From Flavobacteriia bacterium (GTDB lineage: Bacteria; Bacteroidota; Bacteroidia; Flavobacteriales; Flavobacteriaceae), in assembly GCA_004293165.1 (NCBI GenBank), contig RDYL01000008.1, positions 62,001 to 126,000 on the forward strand: a stretch of 64,000 nt of DNA, read 5' to 3'. The notes under the pieces are model-generated. The model saw only the letters and a list, made by a program, of their open reading frames with translations. It was not told the DNA's origin and did no database searches. Shown here piece by piece: positions 34,372-42,541 of this stretch (position 1 is its first letter; every line of letters begins with the position of its first letter). The translations under genes and the position numbers were made by a program.

Positions 34372-34932
34372 TTACTCCATAAACGTATTCCATAAATTTT
34401 TTACTTTTTTTCTAACCATTGCTAAAAGATTCGCAATTGTTTTTTCAGATAAGTTGAATTGTTCTCCTATTTCTGCATTGGTGAACCCATCAATACTAAG
34501 ACTGAGAATTTGTTTTTCTTTTTTGGGTAGACAATTTAATAATTCTTTGAAATTGTCATTTGTAAGGTTTTGTTTTGCATTGTTAAAGCTAATTGTAGGG
34601 AGAAAATCTTTAATACCCTCTAAAATTCTATTTCTGTTTTTTTTTGTTTTAATAACATCTAGACTTTTGTTTTTTACCATTACCAAAAGTAATGCTTTCA
34701 TGTTAATATCTTCCTCAATGAATTTTTGTTGCCTTTTTGTAATAGGCATAGCAAATATTTTTTCAAAGCAATCCGCAACTACATCTTCAGCTTCTTGTTC
34801 ACATTGCAAGTATCTGTATGCTACCAAATACAATTCGGGCAACCATTTTTTATAAAGGGCGCTTAAGGCCTGATTTTCCCCTTTGCAAAATTGCTGGAGT
34901 GCAATAGAATGTATAGAAATCAAATGGTTCAA
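34372..34932 (-). CDS. ECF-type RNA polymerase sigma factor
   Basis: About 186 residues. Region 2 is present (LYLVAYRYLQCEQEAEDVVADCFEKIF) and region 4 is clear (LLNCLPKKEKQILSLSIDGFTNAEIGEQFNLSEKTIANLL), a helix-turn-helix of the ECF family. There is no ATG in the N-terminal part. The frame is open to a TTG at 34965, but that codon is part of a TATATTTG -7-like box (34963-34970). A later TTG (34930-34932, just before NHLISIHSI) is the more likely start, though uncertain. The membrane TPR protein follows on the same strand, 57 nt downstream. Confidence 0.85.
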   Translation of the reverse strand: MNHLISIHSIALQQFCKGENQALSALYKKWLPELYLVAYRYLQCEQEAEDVVADCFEKIFAMPITKRQQKFIEEDINMKALLLVMVKNKSLDVIKTKKNRNRILEGIKDFLPTISFNNAKQNLTNDNFKELLNCLPKKEKQILSLSIDGFTNAEIGEQFNLSEKTIANLLAMVRKKVKNLWNTFME

Positions 34933-34965
34933 AAAAGGATGTATTTCGTTTTTATCTTGGCACAA

Positions 34966-35293
34966 ATATAAATTTTATCTTACTATTTTATACAGCTTTT
35001 GAAAATTAATCCATTTGATTTTGAATCAAAATCACTCTAACGCAATGAGATTGCGTTGTGTTTTGTTTTCTTAAATATGTAAGTTGAAAATCTTGTAATT
35101 TGAAGCTTCCTTTTTCAATATACTTTTTAGCTTATTTGGTCCTGTTTTAATTATTCATCAATAGGCAGTGCATTTTTTTTTAAAATTTTCGGGAAGATTT
35201 TCCTGCTTAATCGTATTGAAATTAGAAAATTTTTAAGAAAAAACTCTGAGCGCAAGGCAGTTGCGTTGAGTGGTTGTAAAATTGCATATAAAT
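34966..35293. promoter_or_regulatory. Divergent control region with two CGCAA-N5-TTGCG inverted repeats
   Basis: Two copies lie 210 bp apart: 35041-35055 (centre TGAGA) and 35251-35265 (centre GGCAG). The likeness extends outward: both are preceded by ACTCTRA and followed by TTGWG. Copy 1 lies about 75 nt from the sigma-factor box. Copy 2 ends 28 nt before the HTH gene start. Dyad symmetry with a 5-nt spacer is typical of an operator for a dimeric regulator. No gene is seen in this gap. Confidence 0.6.
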
Positions 35294-35512
35294 ATGGATA
35301 TACGCGTCTTTATACGATTACATGATTTAATTACAACAAAAAAAACGGGTACACCGAAACAATTGGCGCATAAGCTAGACATCTCAGAGCGGAGTGTCAA
35401 TTATTATATTGCTTTTATGCGAAATGAGTTAAAAGCACCTATTATTTATGATCGAAAATTAGAAACCTATTTGTATGAAACGGAGTGTAAACTTTGTTTT
35501 ATTGGGGAATAA
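35294..35512 (+). CDS. Small helix-turn-helix protein
   Basis: 72 residues from ATG 35294 (MDIRVFIRLHDLITTKKTG). A winged-helix/HTH_11-like domain is visible: IRLHDLITTKKTGTPKQLA, then HKLDISERSVNYYIAFMRN as the recognition helix, then a wing (APIIYDRKLETYLYE). It is the right size for a dimeric DNA-binding protein. One CGCAA-N5-TTGCG repeat lies 28 nt upstream, suggesting self-regulation (inference). The CKLCF end has two Cys. An upstream in-frame start (35270) overlaps the repeat. Confidence 0.75.
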   Translation: MDIRVFIRLHDLITTKKTGTPKQLAHKLDISERSVNYYIAFMRNELKAPIIYDRKLETYLYETECKLCFIGE

Positions 35513-35609
35513 ACTGGATCCATAAACCAGACAAATGGAGCGTAACTGAAAAGCTTTATGAGTAAGAGAATTTAAAATTAGAAAATTATTAACTTTTAAA
35601 ATTTAAATT

Positions 35610-36185
35610 ATGGCACACGAATATCACTGCACAAATTGTGGTAAATTAGGTTATGGTTCTGCTGGTTCAGGTCCAATGAGCGGATCTAATCCGCCAGACG
35701 GTTGGAAGACAAAATGGGGTTCTACAAAAATGTTTTGTTCAAATAGATGTAAAGATGAGTTTAACAACAGGAATTCAGGAAATAATACCACTCAATCAAA
35801 TTCATCTGAACCTGAGAAAAAAAGCGGAGGTTTTTTAGGTGGATTGATGGGTGGTGGAGATCCATCGGAAAAGGTTGCGCAAATTGGCTTATTAGGAAAT
35901 TTATTAGCTGATACAATGGGTGAAAATAAGGAAATTAGAAATAAAGGCGAGTATGTTTCTAAAATGGTTTTCTCGACAAATCCAGATGAACTAGCTAATC
36001 AAATGAACGAATTATTAACGATAGGTGCAGGAACAGAAAATAAGCACAAGGAATTAATAAAAGCCTGTTATGAAAAAATGGATTTTGGAGTAATGAAACT
36101 AAAAAGTTTAGGAGCCAATGCCGAAGCTGATTTTTTTGCAGAAAAAAGAAAATCTATTAAACCTAAAGGAATGTTTGGTTTTTAA
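35610..36185 (+). CDS. Zinc-ribbon-like protein, function unknown
   Basis: 191 residues. The N-terminal 47 residues hold C7-x2-C10 and C43-x3-C47, a likely zinc-binding knuckle (HCTNCGKLGYG, MFCSNRCKDEF). A Ser/Asn-rich linker and a Gly-rich stretch (SGGFLGGLMGGGDPSEK) follow, then a helical C-terminal half (about 95-190). No signal peptide. No family recognised. It is 61 nt from the FISUMP gene and may start that run of genes. Confidence 0.75.
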   Translation: MAHEYHCTNCGKLGYGSAGSGPMSGSNPPDGWKTKWGSTKMFCSNRCKDEFNNRNSGNNTTQSNSSEPEKKSGGFLGGLMGGGDPSEKVAQIGLLGNLLADTMGENKEIRNKGEYVSKMVFSTNPDELANQMNELLTIGAGTENKHKELIKACYEKMDFGVMKLKSLGANAEADFFAEKRKSIKPKGMFGF

Positions 36186-36246
36186 TTTGAACTTCATATT
36201 AAATTATCATTAGGCGAGAGCTTAATGAATTAAAACAATAATAATT

Positions 36247-37422
36247 ATGAAAAAAACTTTTATTTTTTTAACATTACTAAGCACTTTTTTGACATTTGGT
36301 CAAACTAAAAAGAAAGTTCCTCAAAAAGTTCCAGTAACTACTAAAAAAGTAACCAACTATCAATCCGTTCAAATTGGCGATCAAGAATGGATGACTAAGA
36401 ATCTTGATGTTACAACTTTTAGAAATGGTGACCCAATTCCTGAAGCAAAAACCGATTTAGAATGGAGAAAGGCGGGTCAACAACATAAACCAGCATGGTG
36501 CTATTACAGAATAGGATTTTCTGAATCTAAAAAATATGGGCCTGCCTCAAAATACGGTAAACTTTATAATTATTGGGCGGTTAATGACCCAAGAGGATTA
36601 GCTCCAAAAGGATGGAGTATCCCAAAGTATAACGATTTTAAAACATTATCAGATTATTTAACTCATGATCAATTAGTTCAATTAGGTAGAGAAAATAGTG
36701 AATGGCCAATTTTAAATGAAGATAACCCTTTACCCAATGCTAAAAGCATAAGTGGTTGGTATACTTTGGATGATTATGCAAATATTAAACCTCAAACTAA
36801 TACAAATAGCACTGGATTTAATGCTTTGCCGGGAGGTAGTTTAAATTCATATTATTCAAGTGCGGAATTTTCTAGAATAGGTTTAGAAACAAGCTGGTGG
36901 ATATCTGGAGGTTCGTATGATGATTATTATTATGTAAGTTTATTTGCATATCAAGAAGCTATGCAAATAAGTAGAAAAGCTTTACGAAGCAAGGAAGAAA
37001 CTTATAGCCAAGGTATGTATGTAAGATGTATTAAGTTTAAAGAAGATGTAACTCTAAAAGCTAATGAATTTTATAATAAAGGAATTGAAAAATATAATGC
37101 AAAAGATTACAATGGAGCGATTCAAGAATTTACATCATACATAAATATTTTTCCTAATAAATATATTGGTTATCTGTCTAGAGCCCATATGTATTCTTGG
37201 GTAGGTGATTGGCAAAAAGCCTCTCAGGATTATGCTACCGCTTGGGCTACCGCTGTTAATAATAATGAAGCTGAGAGTGCTGCAAAAGATATATTAATTA
37301 ATGCTGGTAATGCATTCATAAATATAGGTGACAAATCAAGTGCTTGTAAATATTTTTCTGATGCTGAATATTATAGCGTACCAGGCGGCCAAGATAATCA
37401 TGATAAATATTGTGTACAATAA
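36247..37422 (+). CDS. FISUMP-domain protein with C-terminal TPR
   Basis: 391 residues. Signal peptide MKKTFIFLTLLSTFLTFGQ. The Fibrobacter succinogenes major paralogous domain (about 40-262) is evident: VQIGDQEWMTKNLDVTTFRN, GKLYNYWAVNDPRGLAPKGW, GFNALPGG and the final VRCIKF. A TPR-like tail follows (about 275-385: YNKGIEKYNAKDYNGAIQEF). Such proteins are secreted or surface bound; the function of the domain is not known. It lies in a co-directional run with the zinc-ribbon gene and two small secreted proteins. Confidence 0.85.
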   Translation: MKKTFIFLTLLSTFLTFGQTKKKVPQKVPVTTKKVTNYQSVQIGDQEWMTKNLDVTTFRNGDPIPEAKTDLEWRKAGQQHKPAWCYYRIGFSESKKYGPASKYGKLYNYWAVNDPRGLAPKGWSIPKYNDFKTLSDYLTHDQLVQLGRENSEWPILNEDNPLPNAKSISGWYTLDDYANIKPQTNTNSTGFNALPGGSLNSYYSSAEFSRIGLETSWWISGGSYDDYYYVSLFAYQEAMQISRKALRSKEETYSQGMYVRCIKFKEDVTLKANEFYNKGIEKYNAKDYNGAIQEFTSYINIFPNKYIGYLSRAHMYSWVGDWQKASQDYATAWATAVNNNEAESAAKDILINAGNAFINIGDKSSACKYFSDAEYYSVPGGQDNHDKYCVQ

Positions 37423-37451
37423 AAAATTAACAACTTTAAATATTTAAAAAA

Positions 37452-37802
37452 ATGAAAAAAATCTATTTACTACTTGCATTCATTACTTTTACAATAAACG
37501 CTCAAAAATTACCTGAAAAATTCCAAGGATATTGGGTTGACTCATCAATCACATGCGATTCTGCTAAAGGACTTAAAATTTACGCTCAAAGTACTGATTA
37601 TTATCCTGAATCTGGTGATTTTAAAAAAGTAATCAAAATCAATGAAAACAGTTTTAAAGTTATTTTTGATACTGTTGACAATGGCGAAATCAGTCTAACT
37701 TTAAATTTAAGAGACAATAATTTAGAAATCAAAGAACAACAAGTTGGAGAAGAAGGCACCATAGGTGAACCAATTTCAACGTATTATAAATTATGTAAAT
37801 AA
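37452..37802 (+). CDS. Small secreted protein, function unknown
   Basis: 116 residues with a signal peptide (MKKIYLLLAFITFTINAQ). It is beta-rich with KLPEKFQGYWVDSSITCDSA, compatible with a lipocalin-like small barrel, but this is weak. It sits 29 nt after the FISUMP gene and 32 nt before the lipoprotein gene. Confidence 0.65.
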   Translation: MKKIYLLLAFITFTINAQKLPEKFQGYWVDSSITCDSAKGLKIYAQSTDYYPESGDFKKVIKINENSFKVIFDTVDNGEISLTLNLRDNNLEIKEQQVGEEGTIGEPISTYYKLCK

Positions 37803-37834
37803 ATCTAATTATTAACAATTGTAGGAATTTAAAA

Positions 37835-38548
37835 ATGAAAATAAATAAAATTTTATTGATTTTAGTGATGGGTACATTGCTAATTTCTTGTGGTGGAAAA
37901 ACAAAAGGAAATGAAACTTCAGCAGAAGGAGATGCTTTAACTGAAAGCGATTGTCAATGTGCCGATTTAAATTTGGTAACAAAAGATGCCGATGGTAAAG
38001 ATGTATATAATTTCAAAGACATCAAAAAAAATGGTTCAAATGAGTTATTCATTGGTACTTGTATTGAAAAAGACCAAAATGATTCGATTATAAAAACTGT
38101 AGAAATTAAAAATGGCTTTGTAATTAGGCAAATTTTAAGAGAAAAAGTTGGTAAAATCTACGCTACAAATTATGATATGACTTATGAAAATTTAGAAAAG
38201 GCAAACGGTTTTAGTATTGTTATAAGTGAAGAAGATAATATTGCCGGCAGTAATATTAAATATGTAGGCTTGGTAGAAGAAACGAAGAATGGAAGAGAAT
38301 TTATTAAATATGATGTAAATCTCCAAAACTCATTTAATGAGATTCGTATTTCCTATAGCCCCGAATATGTAAACGGAAAAAGGTGGAGTAAATATGAAGA
38401 AAACGTTCCTCCAAAAAGTATGGTTAATGCCAATTTAGATTATGATGGTTCATATGTGATGCAAGATATATCTCCCGAACAATTTTATAAAACATTAGAA
38501 GATATGAAAAAAGAATTCAAACATTTTAATTATTGGAAGGTAGATTAA
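37835..38548 (+). CDS. Lipoprotein, function unknown
   Basis: 237 residues. The signal peptide ends in the lipobox LLISC with the lipidated Cys at position 19. The rest is beta-rich (for example YVMQDISPEQFYKTLEDMKK near the C terminus). No family recognised. It is the last gene of the co-directional set 35.6-38.5 kb; a terminator follows 80 nt later. Confidence 0.7.
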   Translation: MKINKILLILVMGTLLISCGGKTKGNETSAEGDALTESDCQCADLNLVTKDADGKDVYNFKDIKKNGSNELFIGTCIEKDQNDSIIKTVEIKNGFVIRQILREKVGKIYATNYDMTYENLEKANGFSIVISEEDNIAGSNIKYVGLVEETKNGREFIKYDVNLQNSFNEIRISYSPEYVNGKRWSKYEENVPPKSMVNANLDYDGSYVMQDISPEQFYKTLEDMKKEFKHFNYWKVD

Positions 38549-38627
38549 ATAAAGTGTTTATTATTAAATCATCTGGGTAAAGTGTCCTCACATTGAGCTA
38601 TTATAAATAAATAAAGTTAATTTAGTT

Positions 38628-38660
38628 AAAAGCTCAACCATTGCTGATTGAGCTTTTTTT
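38628..38660 (+). terminator. Terminator before the CHAT gene
   Basis: AAAGCTCAA/TTGAGCTTT with an 11-nt loop and a T run; it separates the small-gene set from the CHAT gene. Confidence 0.8.
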
Positions 38661-38670
38661 GTATTATTAG

Positions 38671-38705
38671 ATTCCTCCTTCGAGGGACGGTCAAACGGAG
38701 GTGAA
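38671..38705. repeat. Dispersed CCTCC...GGAGG inverted repeat
   Basis: ATTCCTCCTTCGAGGGACGG then CAAACGGAGGTG. CCTCC (38674-38678) and GGAGG (38697-38701) pair around an 18-nt loop. The design is of the intergenic-repeat type; I see no second copy in this window. Confidence 0.4.
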
Positions 38706-38782
38706 GGGTTCATTTATAAAGTTGTCGGTGAAAGTTATTTTCACTATACTTGTGTGTTCCTTTTCACCATTTTTTTTAATCT

Positions 38783-41422
38783 ATGAAGTTTTTCATTGCT
38801 GCTTTTTTGCAGTTCTTTCCTTTTTTGGTTACAGGGCAATCTTCGCTCCAAAAAGCCCAATATTTTTTAGACCGCTCCGATTATCGGCATGCGGTTCCTT
38901 TGTATGAAAAAATTACAAAGGAAGCAAAATTAAACCAAAACCTAGACCTACAAATTGAAGCTCAAAATGGTTTGGCAGATTGTTACATAGATTTGGGTGC
39001 TACTTATAAAGCAATGGCTATTCTCAAACAGAATGTCGTTTTATTAAACAAGGCAACCACCAAAAACTACTTTTTGCTGGCTAAAACCCACCAGATGCTA
39101 GCTATAGGGTATGACAAACTCTATTTGATAGAAGATTATTTAAAGGAAACCAATACTTTTTATCATTATTACAAAAAAGCAGCGCCAGAAAAAGAAATTT
39201 ATAAGGCACTTTATTTTGCTTATGTGGGTAGATATTACAACATGCGTTTTATGGTAGATAAAGCTTTTCTTTATACTAATGCTGCTTTAAAAATTTATCA
39301 TAAGAATAAAGAGGAAAAAGAAGTTGACCCTTATATTTTTTACAATGCCCATCTTTTCACAAAAAGAAATCATCAACCTAATTTAGTTGTTAAATTTAAA
39401 TACGTAGACAGTCTTAGTTATTTTATCAATAAGCGCTATCCTTATGATAATTTGAAAAAAGCGCGATTGATGGTTTCTCTTGCTGCACCCTGCATAGAGC
39501 CTGCATTAGATTTGTATTTAAAGAAAGGAAACCAATCCTTGTCACTTTATTATGCCAATAAAGCAATTTCTAGTTATGAAACTGCAATCATAATGAATGA
39601 TAATCTAGCAGGAATTTACCATGCTAATGCAGCATTTTTATATTCTCTGAAAGGTTTGATGTATTTTTATAAGGGTAATTATAAAAAGGCTTTAGAAAAT
39701 TATGATTTAGGAATTAAACGATTAACCTTTTCTCCCTATGTTTTTACCAATAATAATGCAGTGCTATTCGATTTGTTAAAATGGAAAGCTTGGTGTATGG
39801 ATGATATGTATAATCAGAATAAAGACTTAAAACTGTTATATAAAATTGAGAAAATAATGCTGTTAGAGGAAAAATACTGGCTGCAATATGTTAAACCTAT
39901 TTTTAAGAATAAGCAAAATTATAATACTAATGGTTATTTATCTTCTCCTTTTAATGACTTGGCAAAAAATTATTATAAATTATATAAATCCACTGGAGAA
40001 CAGCGCTATATTGATTTGTATTTTGAATACGATGAAAAATCTAAATACAGTGGTTTATTAGAAAATTTATATAAAGAAAAACAAAGACAATACGTACAGA
40101 GTTCGGATATATTTCTTTTTAAAACTCATGAAGCCTTTGATAATTTACTGCTAAAAAAAAACAATAAAATTCAAGGGAATGAAGATGCAAAAGCTATTTT
40201 TGAGAAGTTTTATAAGACCTATAACCAGCAAGAGAGAACGGATTTATTTAGTAAGAAAAATTCGGTTTCATTAATAAAAGTTCAAAATAAACTTAAAGAA
40301 AATGAAGCTGTACTAAGTTATAATGTCTATGATAATCAAGGTCATTTTATTCCTTTTATATTGGTTATTGCCAAAAACACAATTAAAGTTGTTGAGTTAA
40401 AAAATGAAATTAATCCTTATGCGCATGAAAAATATTTCGATAGTTTATTAGTAAAACTAAAGCAAAATTCGATTTCAAAATATAAAAAAGATGCTTTCGA
40501 ATATTACCAAAACTATTTCAAACCTATTGAACCCTTTTTATTTAAAAAGGTGACTCATATTAAAATAATTCCAAATAGTAATTTTGGCAATTTTCCTTTT
40601 GAATTATTGCTTTCTTCACCATCTAAATCAAATGATTTTAGTAAGCTACCTTATTTGTTTAAGAAGTATCAATTCAGTTACGGACTGTCTTCTTCTATAT
40701 CAAATATTGTGGAAAAGAATGTTTCAAAATCTAATACGTTTTCGGTTTTTAATCCTAGTTTTTCTTCTGAAAATTTATCTGAATTAAAGAAATCTAATAC
40801 CAAGTCTCAAGAACTTGCTCATTTATATAATGCAAATTTAATTCAAGGTAAAGTCGCCACAAAAAAAGCCTTTTCAAAACATCTAGAAAACGATAGAATG
40901 ATTGCTTTATTATCTCACGGAAGCGCGTCTGATGATGAAATCGAATCTAACAAAGGAATTTATTTTTCCAATGGCTTTTTGAGTATGAATGAAGTGTACA
41001 ATTTAAAAGCTAATTGCGATTTTCTTCTTTTAGGGGCTTGTGAAACCGGAGTTGGCTATAAATCAAGAGAAGGGAATATCAATTTAGCGAGAGCTTTTAC
41101 TTCTATTGGGGTTAAAAGCATGATGCTGGCTTCTTGGAAAATAGATGAGAAAAGTTCCTTACAAATAATCAGTTTGTTTTTAAAGTATTTAGATGCAGGA
41201 TATACTAAGTCTGCAGCGCTACAAAAAGCAAAGTTAGACTATTTGGCAACAGCATCTCCGAGAATGGCTAATCCGTTGTATTGGGCTGGGTTAAACATTA
41301 CAGGCAATAATGAAACGATTCGATTGCAACAACGTGATTATTGGTGGTGGGGTTTTGGTATATTGTCATTTTTTATAGGAGTTGTGCTTATTACATACTA
41401 TAAATTTTACTCAAAAAAATAA
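38783..41422 (+). CDS. TPR-CHAT protein (caspase-like protease), C-terminally membrane-anchored
   Basis: 879 residues. A signal-like N terminus (MKFFIAAFLQFFPFLVTGQ) and TPR-type repeats fill about 25-330. A linker follows, then a CHAT domain (about 585-850). The catalytic pair is visible: His712 in MIALLSHGSASDD and Cys753 in LLLGACETGVG, followed by NINLARAFTSIGVKSMMLAS, typical of CHAT proteases. A single transmembrane helix (about 856-873) ends the protein. With a signal peptide and C-terminal anchor the protease domain would face the periplasm, opposite to cytoplasmic CHAT enzymes. The nearby ECF sigma and membrane TPR genes suggest a signalling link, not proven. Confidence 0.85.
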   Translation: MKFFIAAFLQFFPFLVTGQSSLQKAQYFLDRSDYRHAVPLYEKITKEAKLNQNLDLQIEAQNGLADCYIDLGATYKAMAILKQNVVLLNKATTKNYFLLAKTHQMLAIGYDKLYLIEDYLKETNTFYHYYKKAAPEKEIYKALYFAYVGRYYNMRFMVDKAFLYTNAALKIYHKNKEEKEVDPYIFYNAHLFTKRNHQPNLVVKFKYVDSLSYFINKRYPYDNLKKARLMVSLAAPCIEPALDLYLKKGNQSLSLYYANKAISSYETAIIMNDNLAGIYHANAAFLYSLKGLMYFYKGNYKKALENYDLGIKRLTFSPYVFTNNNAVLFDLLKWKAWCMDDMYNQNKDLKLLYKIEKIMLLEEKYWLQYVKPIFKNKQNYNTNGYLSSPFNDLAKNYYKLYKSTGEQRYIDLYFEYDEKSKYSGLLENLYKEKQRQYVQSSDIFLFKTHEAFDNLLLKKNNKIQGNEDAKAIFEKFYKTYNQQERTDLFSKKNSVSLIKVQNKLKENEAVLSYNVYDNQGHFIPFILVIAKNTIKVVELKNEINPYAHEKYFDSLLVKLKQNSISKYKKDAFEYYQNYFKPIEPFLFKKVTHIKIIPNSNFGNFPFELLLSSPSKSNDFSKLPYLFKKYQFSYGLSSSISNIVEKNVSKSNTFSVFNPSFSSENLSELKKSNTKSQELAHLYNANLIQGKVATKKAFSKHLENDRMIALLSHGSASDDEIESNKGIYFSNGFLSMNEVYNLKANCDFLLLGACETGVGYKSREGNINLARAFTSIGVKSMMLASWKIDEKSSLQIISLFLKYLDAGYTKSAALQKAKLDYLATASPRMANPLYWAGLNITGNNETIRLQQRDYWWWGFGILSFFIGVVLITYYKFYSKK

Positions 41423-41436
41423 TTATAATGAGTTCT

Positions 41437-42204
41437 TTACTTCAAAAACACATCATATCCAAAACGTAACAACGCTAATCCCACCACAACTAAAAAGAAG
41501 ATTCGAATAAATCCGTTGCCTTTAGAAATGGCTAATCTTGCGCCTAACCAAGATCCGGCAACATTACAAATTGCCATAGGAATAGCAATCGTCCAAATGA
41601 TTTTTCCTTTCAAAACAAACAAGGTAATGGAGCCAAAGTTAGTAGCCAAGTTAACTAGTTTTGCGTAGATATTGGCTTGCAAAAAATCGAAACCTAGTAT
41701 GGCTATAAACGCCATAATTAATAAGCTTCCTGTTCCAGGACCAATAAAACCATCATAAAAACCTAAAAAAACACAAATTATACTTCCGTAAATGTAGGTT
41801 TGCTTGGTGGTTAATTTATCAATTTGAAATTGGCCAAAATCTTTTTTGAAATAAGTATAAAGTAATAACAAAATCAAAATCACAAAAAGCAAAGGCTTCA
41901 TGAAATCGTTTTGCATTACGTTAAGTAAACTCGAGCCTAAATAAGCAAACCCGAAAGAAACAATTGCCATGACAAAAAACAACTTCCAACTGACTTTTGC
42001 TGATTTTAAATACTGATAAGCTGCCATACTTGTACCACTAAAACCTGGAATTTTAAGCGTTCCAATAATTGAAGCTACGGATATATTTGGTAATAAAATT
42101 AAGGCTGCAGGAGTTTGTATTAATCCACCACCACCCACAATAGCATCAATAAAACCAGCTATGAAGGATGCAATGCAGAGAAAAATGATGATGTAGGTCT
42201 CCAT
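41437..42204 (-). CDS. TauE/SafE-family (TSUP) permease
   Basis: 255 residues, the full length of the family, with about eight hydrophobic segments. IAGFIDAIVGGGGLIQTPAALI is the signature repeat 1 and CVFLGFYDGFIGPGTGSLLIM repeat 2, with the glycine pairs expected. It exports a small organic anion or sulfur compound; substrate unknown. It converges with the CHAT gene 14 nt apart and has no operon partner. Confidence 0.9.
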   Translation of the reverse strand: METYIIIFLCIASFIAGFIDAIVGGGGLIQTPAALILLPNISVASIIGTLKIPGFSGTSMAAYQYLKSAKVSWKLFFVMAIVSFGFAYLGSSLLNVMQNDFMKPLLFVILILLLLYTYFKKDFGQFQIDKLTTKQTYIYGSIICVFLGFYDGFIGPGTGSLLIMAFIAILGFDFLQANIYAKLVNLATNFGSITLFVLKGKIIWTIAIPMAICNVAGSWLGARLAISKGNGFIRIFFLVVVGLALLRFGYDVFLK

Positions 42205-42487
42205 TTTAAAATATCAAGTTCAAGTGCAAAAATCAAATTCAAATTCAATTGCAAAAATAGGAACACGGATTGGAGAAATTGGTGAAATCTTAATAATTAT
42301 TTTTAAATTGATAAATCAATAGCTCAAGAGATTCCTGACGGAATGACAAAATTTGTGTAATATTTTACTTTTATGAACTTTTTAAAGTAATTAACATCAA
42401 CTTAAAACTTATGTGACTTATATGTTTAAATTAGAAGCTGAAACGAGTTCAGCTTGACAAAGTGGTAGTTATTTTGGGAAAATAAAA
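42205..42487. repeat. Intergenic region of dispersed repeats
   Basis: No gene is seen. It contains a run of CAAATTCAAATTCAA type (about 42213-42257) and a TTCCTGACGGAATGACAAA motif near 42330. It also holds AACTTATGTGACTTATATG at 42406-42424, matching copies near 14140 and 58566. The palindromic GCTGAAACGAGTTCAGC motif with TTGACAAAG (42438-42462) is related to that inside ribD. Confidence 0.6.
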
Positions 42488-42522
42488 AAATCCAAATTCC
42501 TTTTTGTTCAGAATTTGGATTT
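42488..42522 (-). terminator. Terminator of the murA operon
   Basis: AAATCCAAATTC/GAATTTGGATTT, a 12-bp perfect stem with an 11-nt loop and T run on the minus strand, 20 nt past the murA stop. Confidence 0.85.
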
Positions 42523-42541
42523 TCGATATTTCAATTTAAAA

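Noticed and set aside
34157..34855. 232-codon plus-strand frame opposite the sigma factor and membrane protein
   Set aside because: It is antisense to two genes with clear family motifs, has no domain pattern and is very rich in Phe/Ser, as expected for the complement of Lys/Glu-rich coding DNA.
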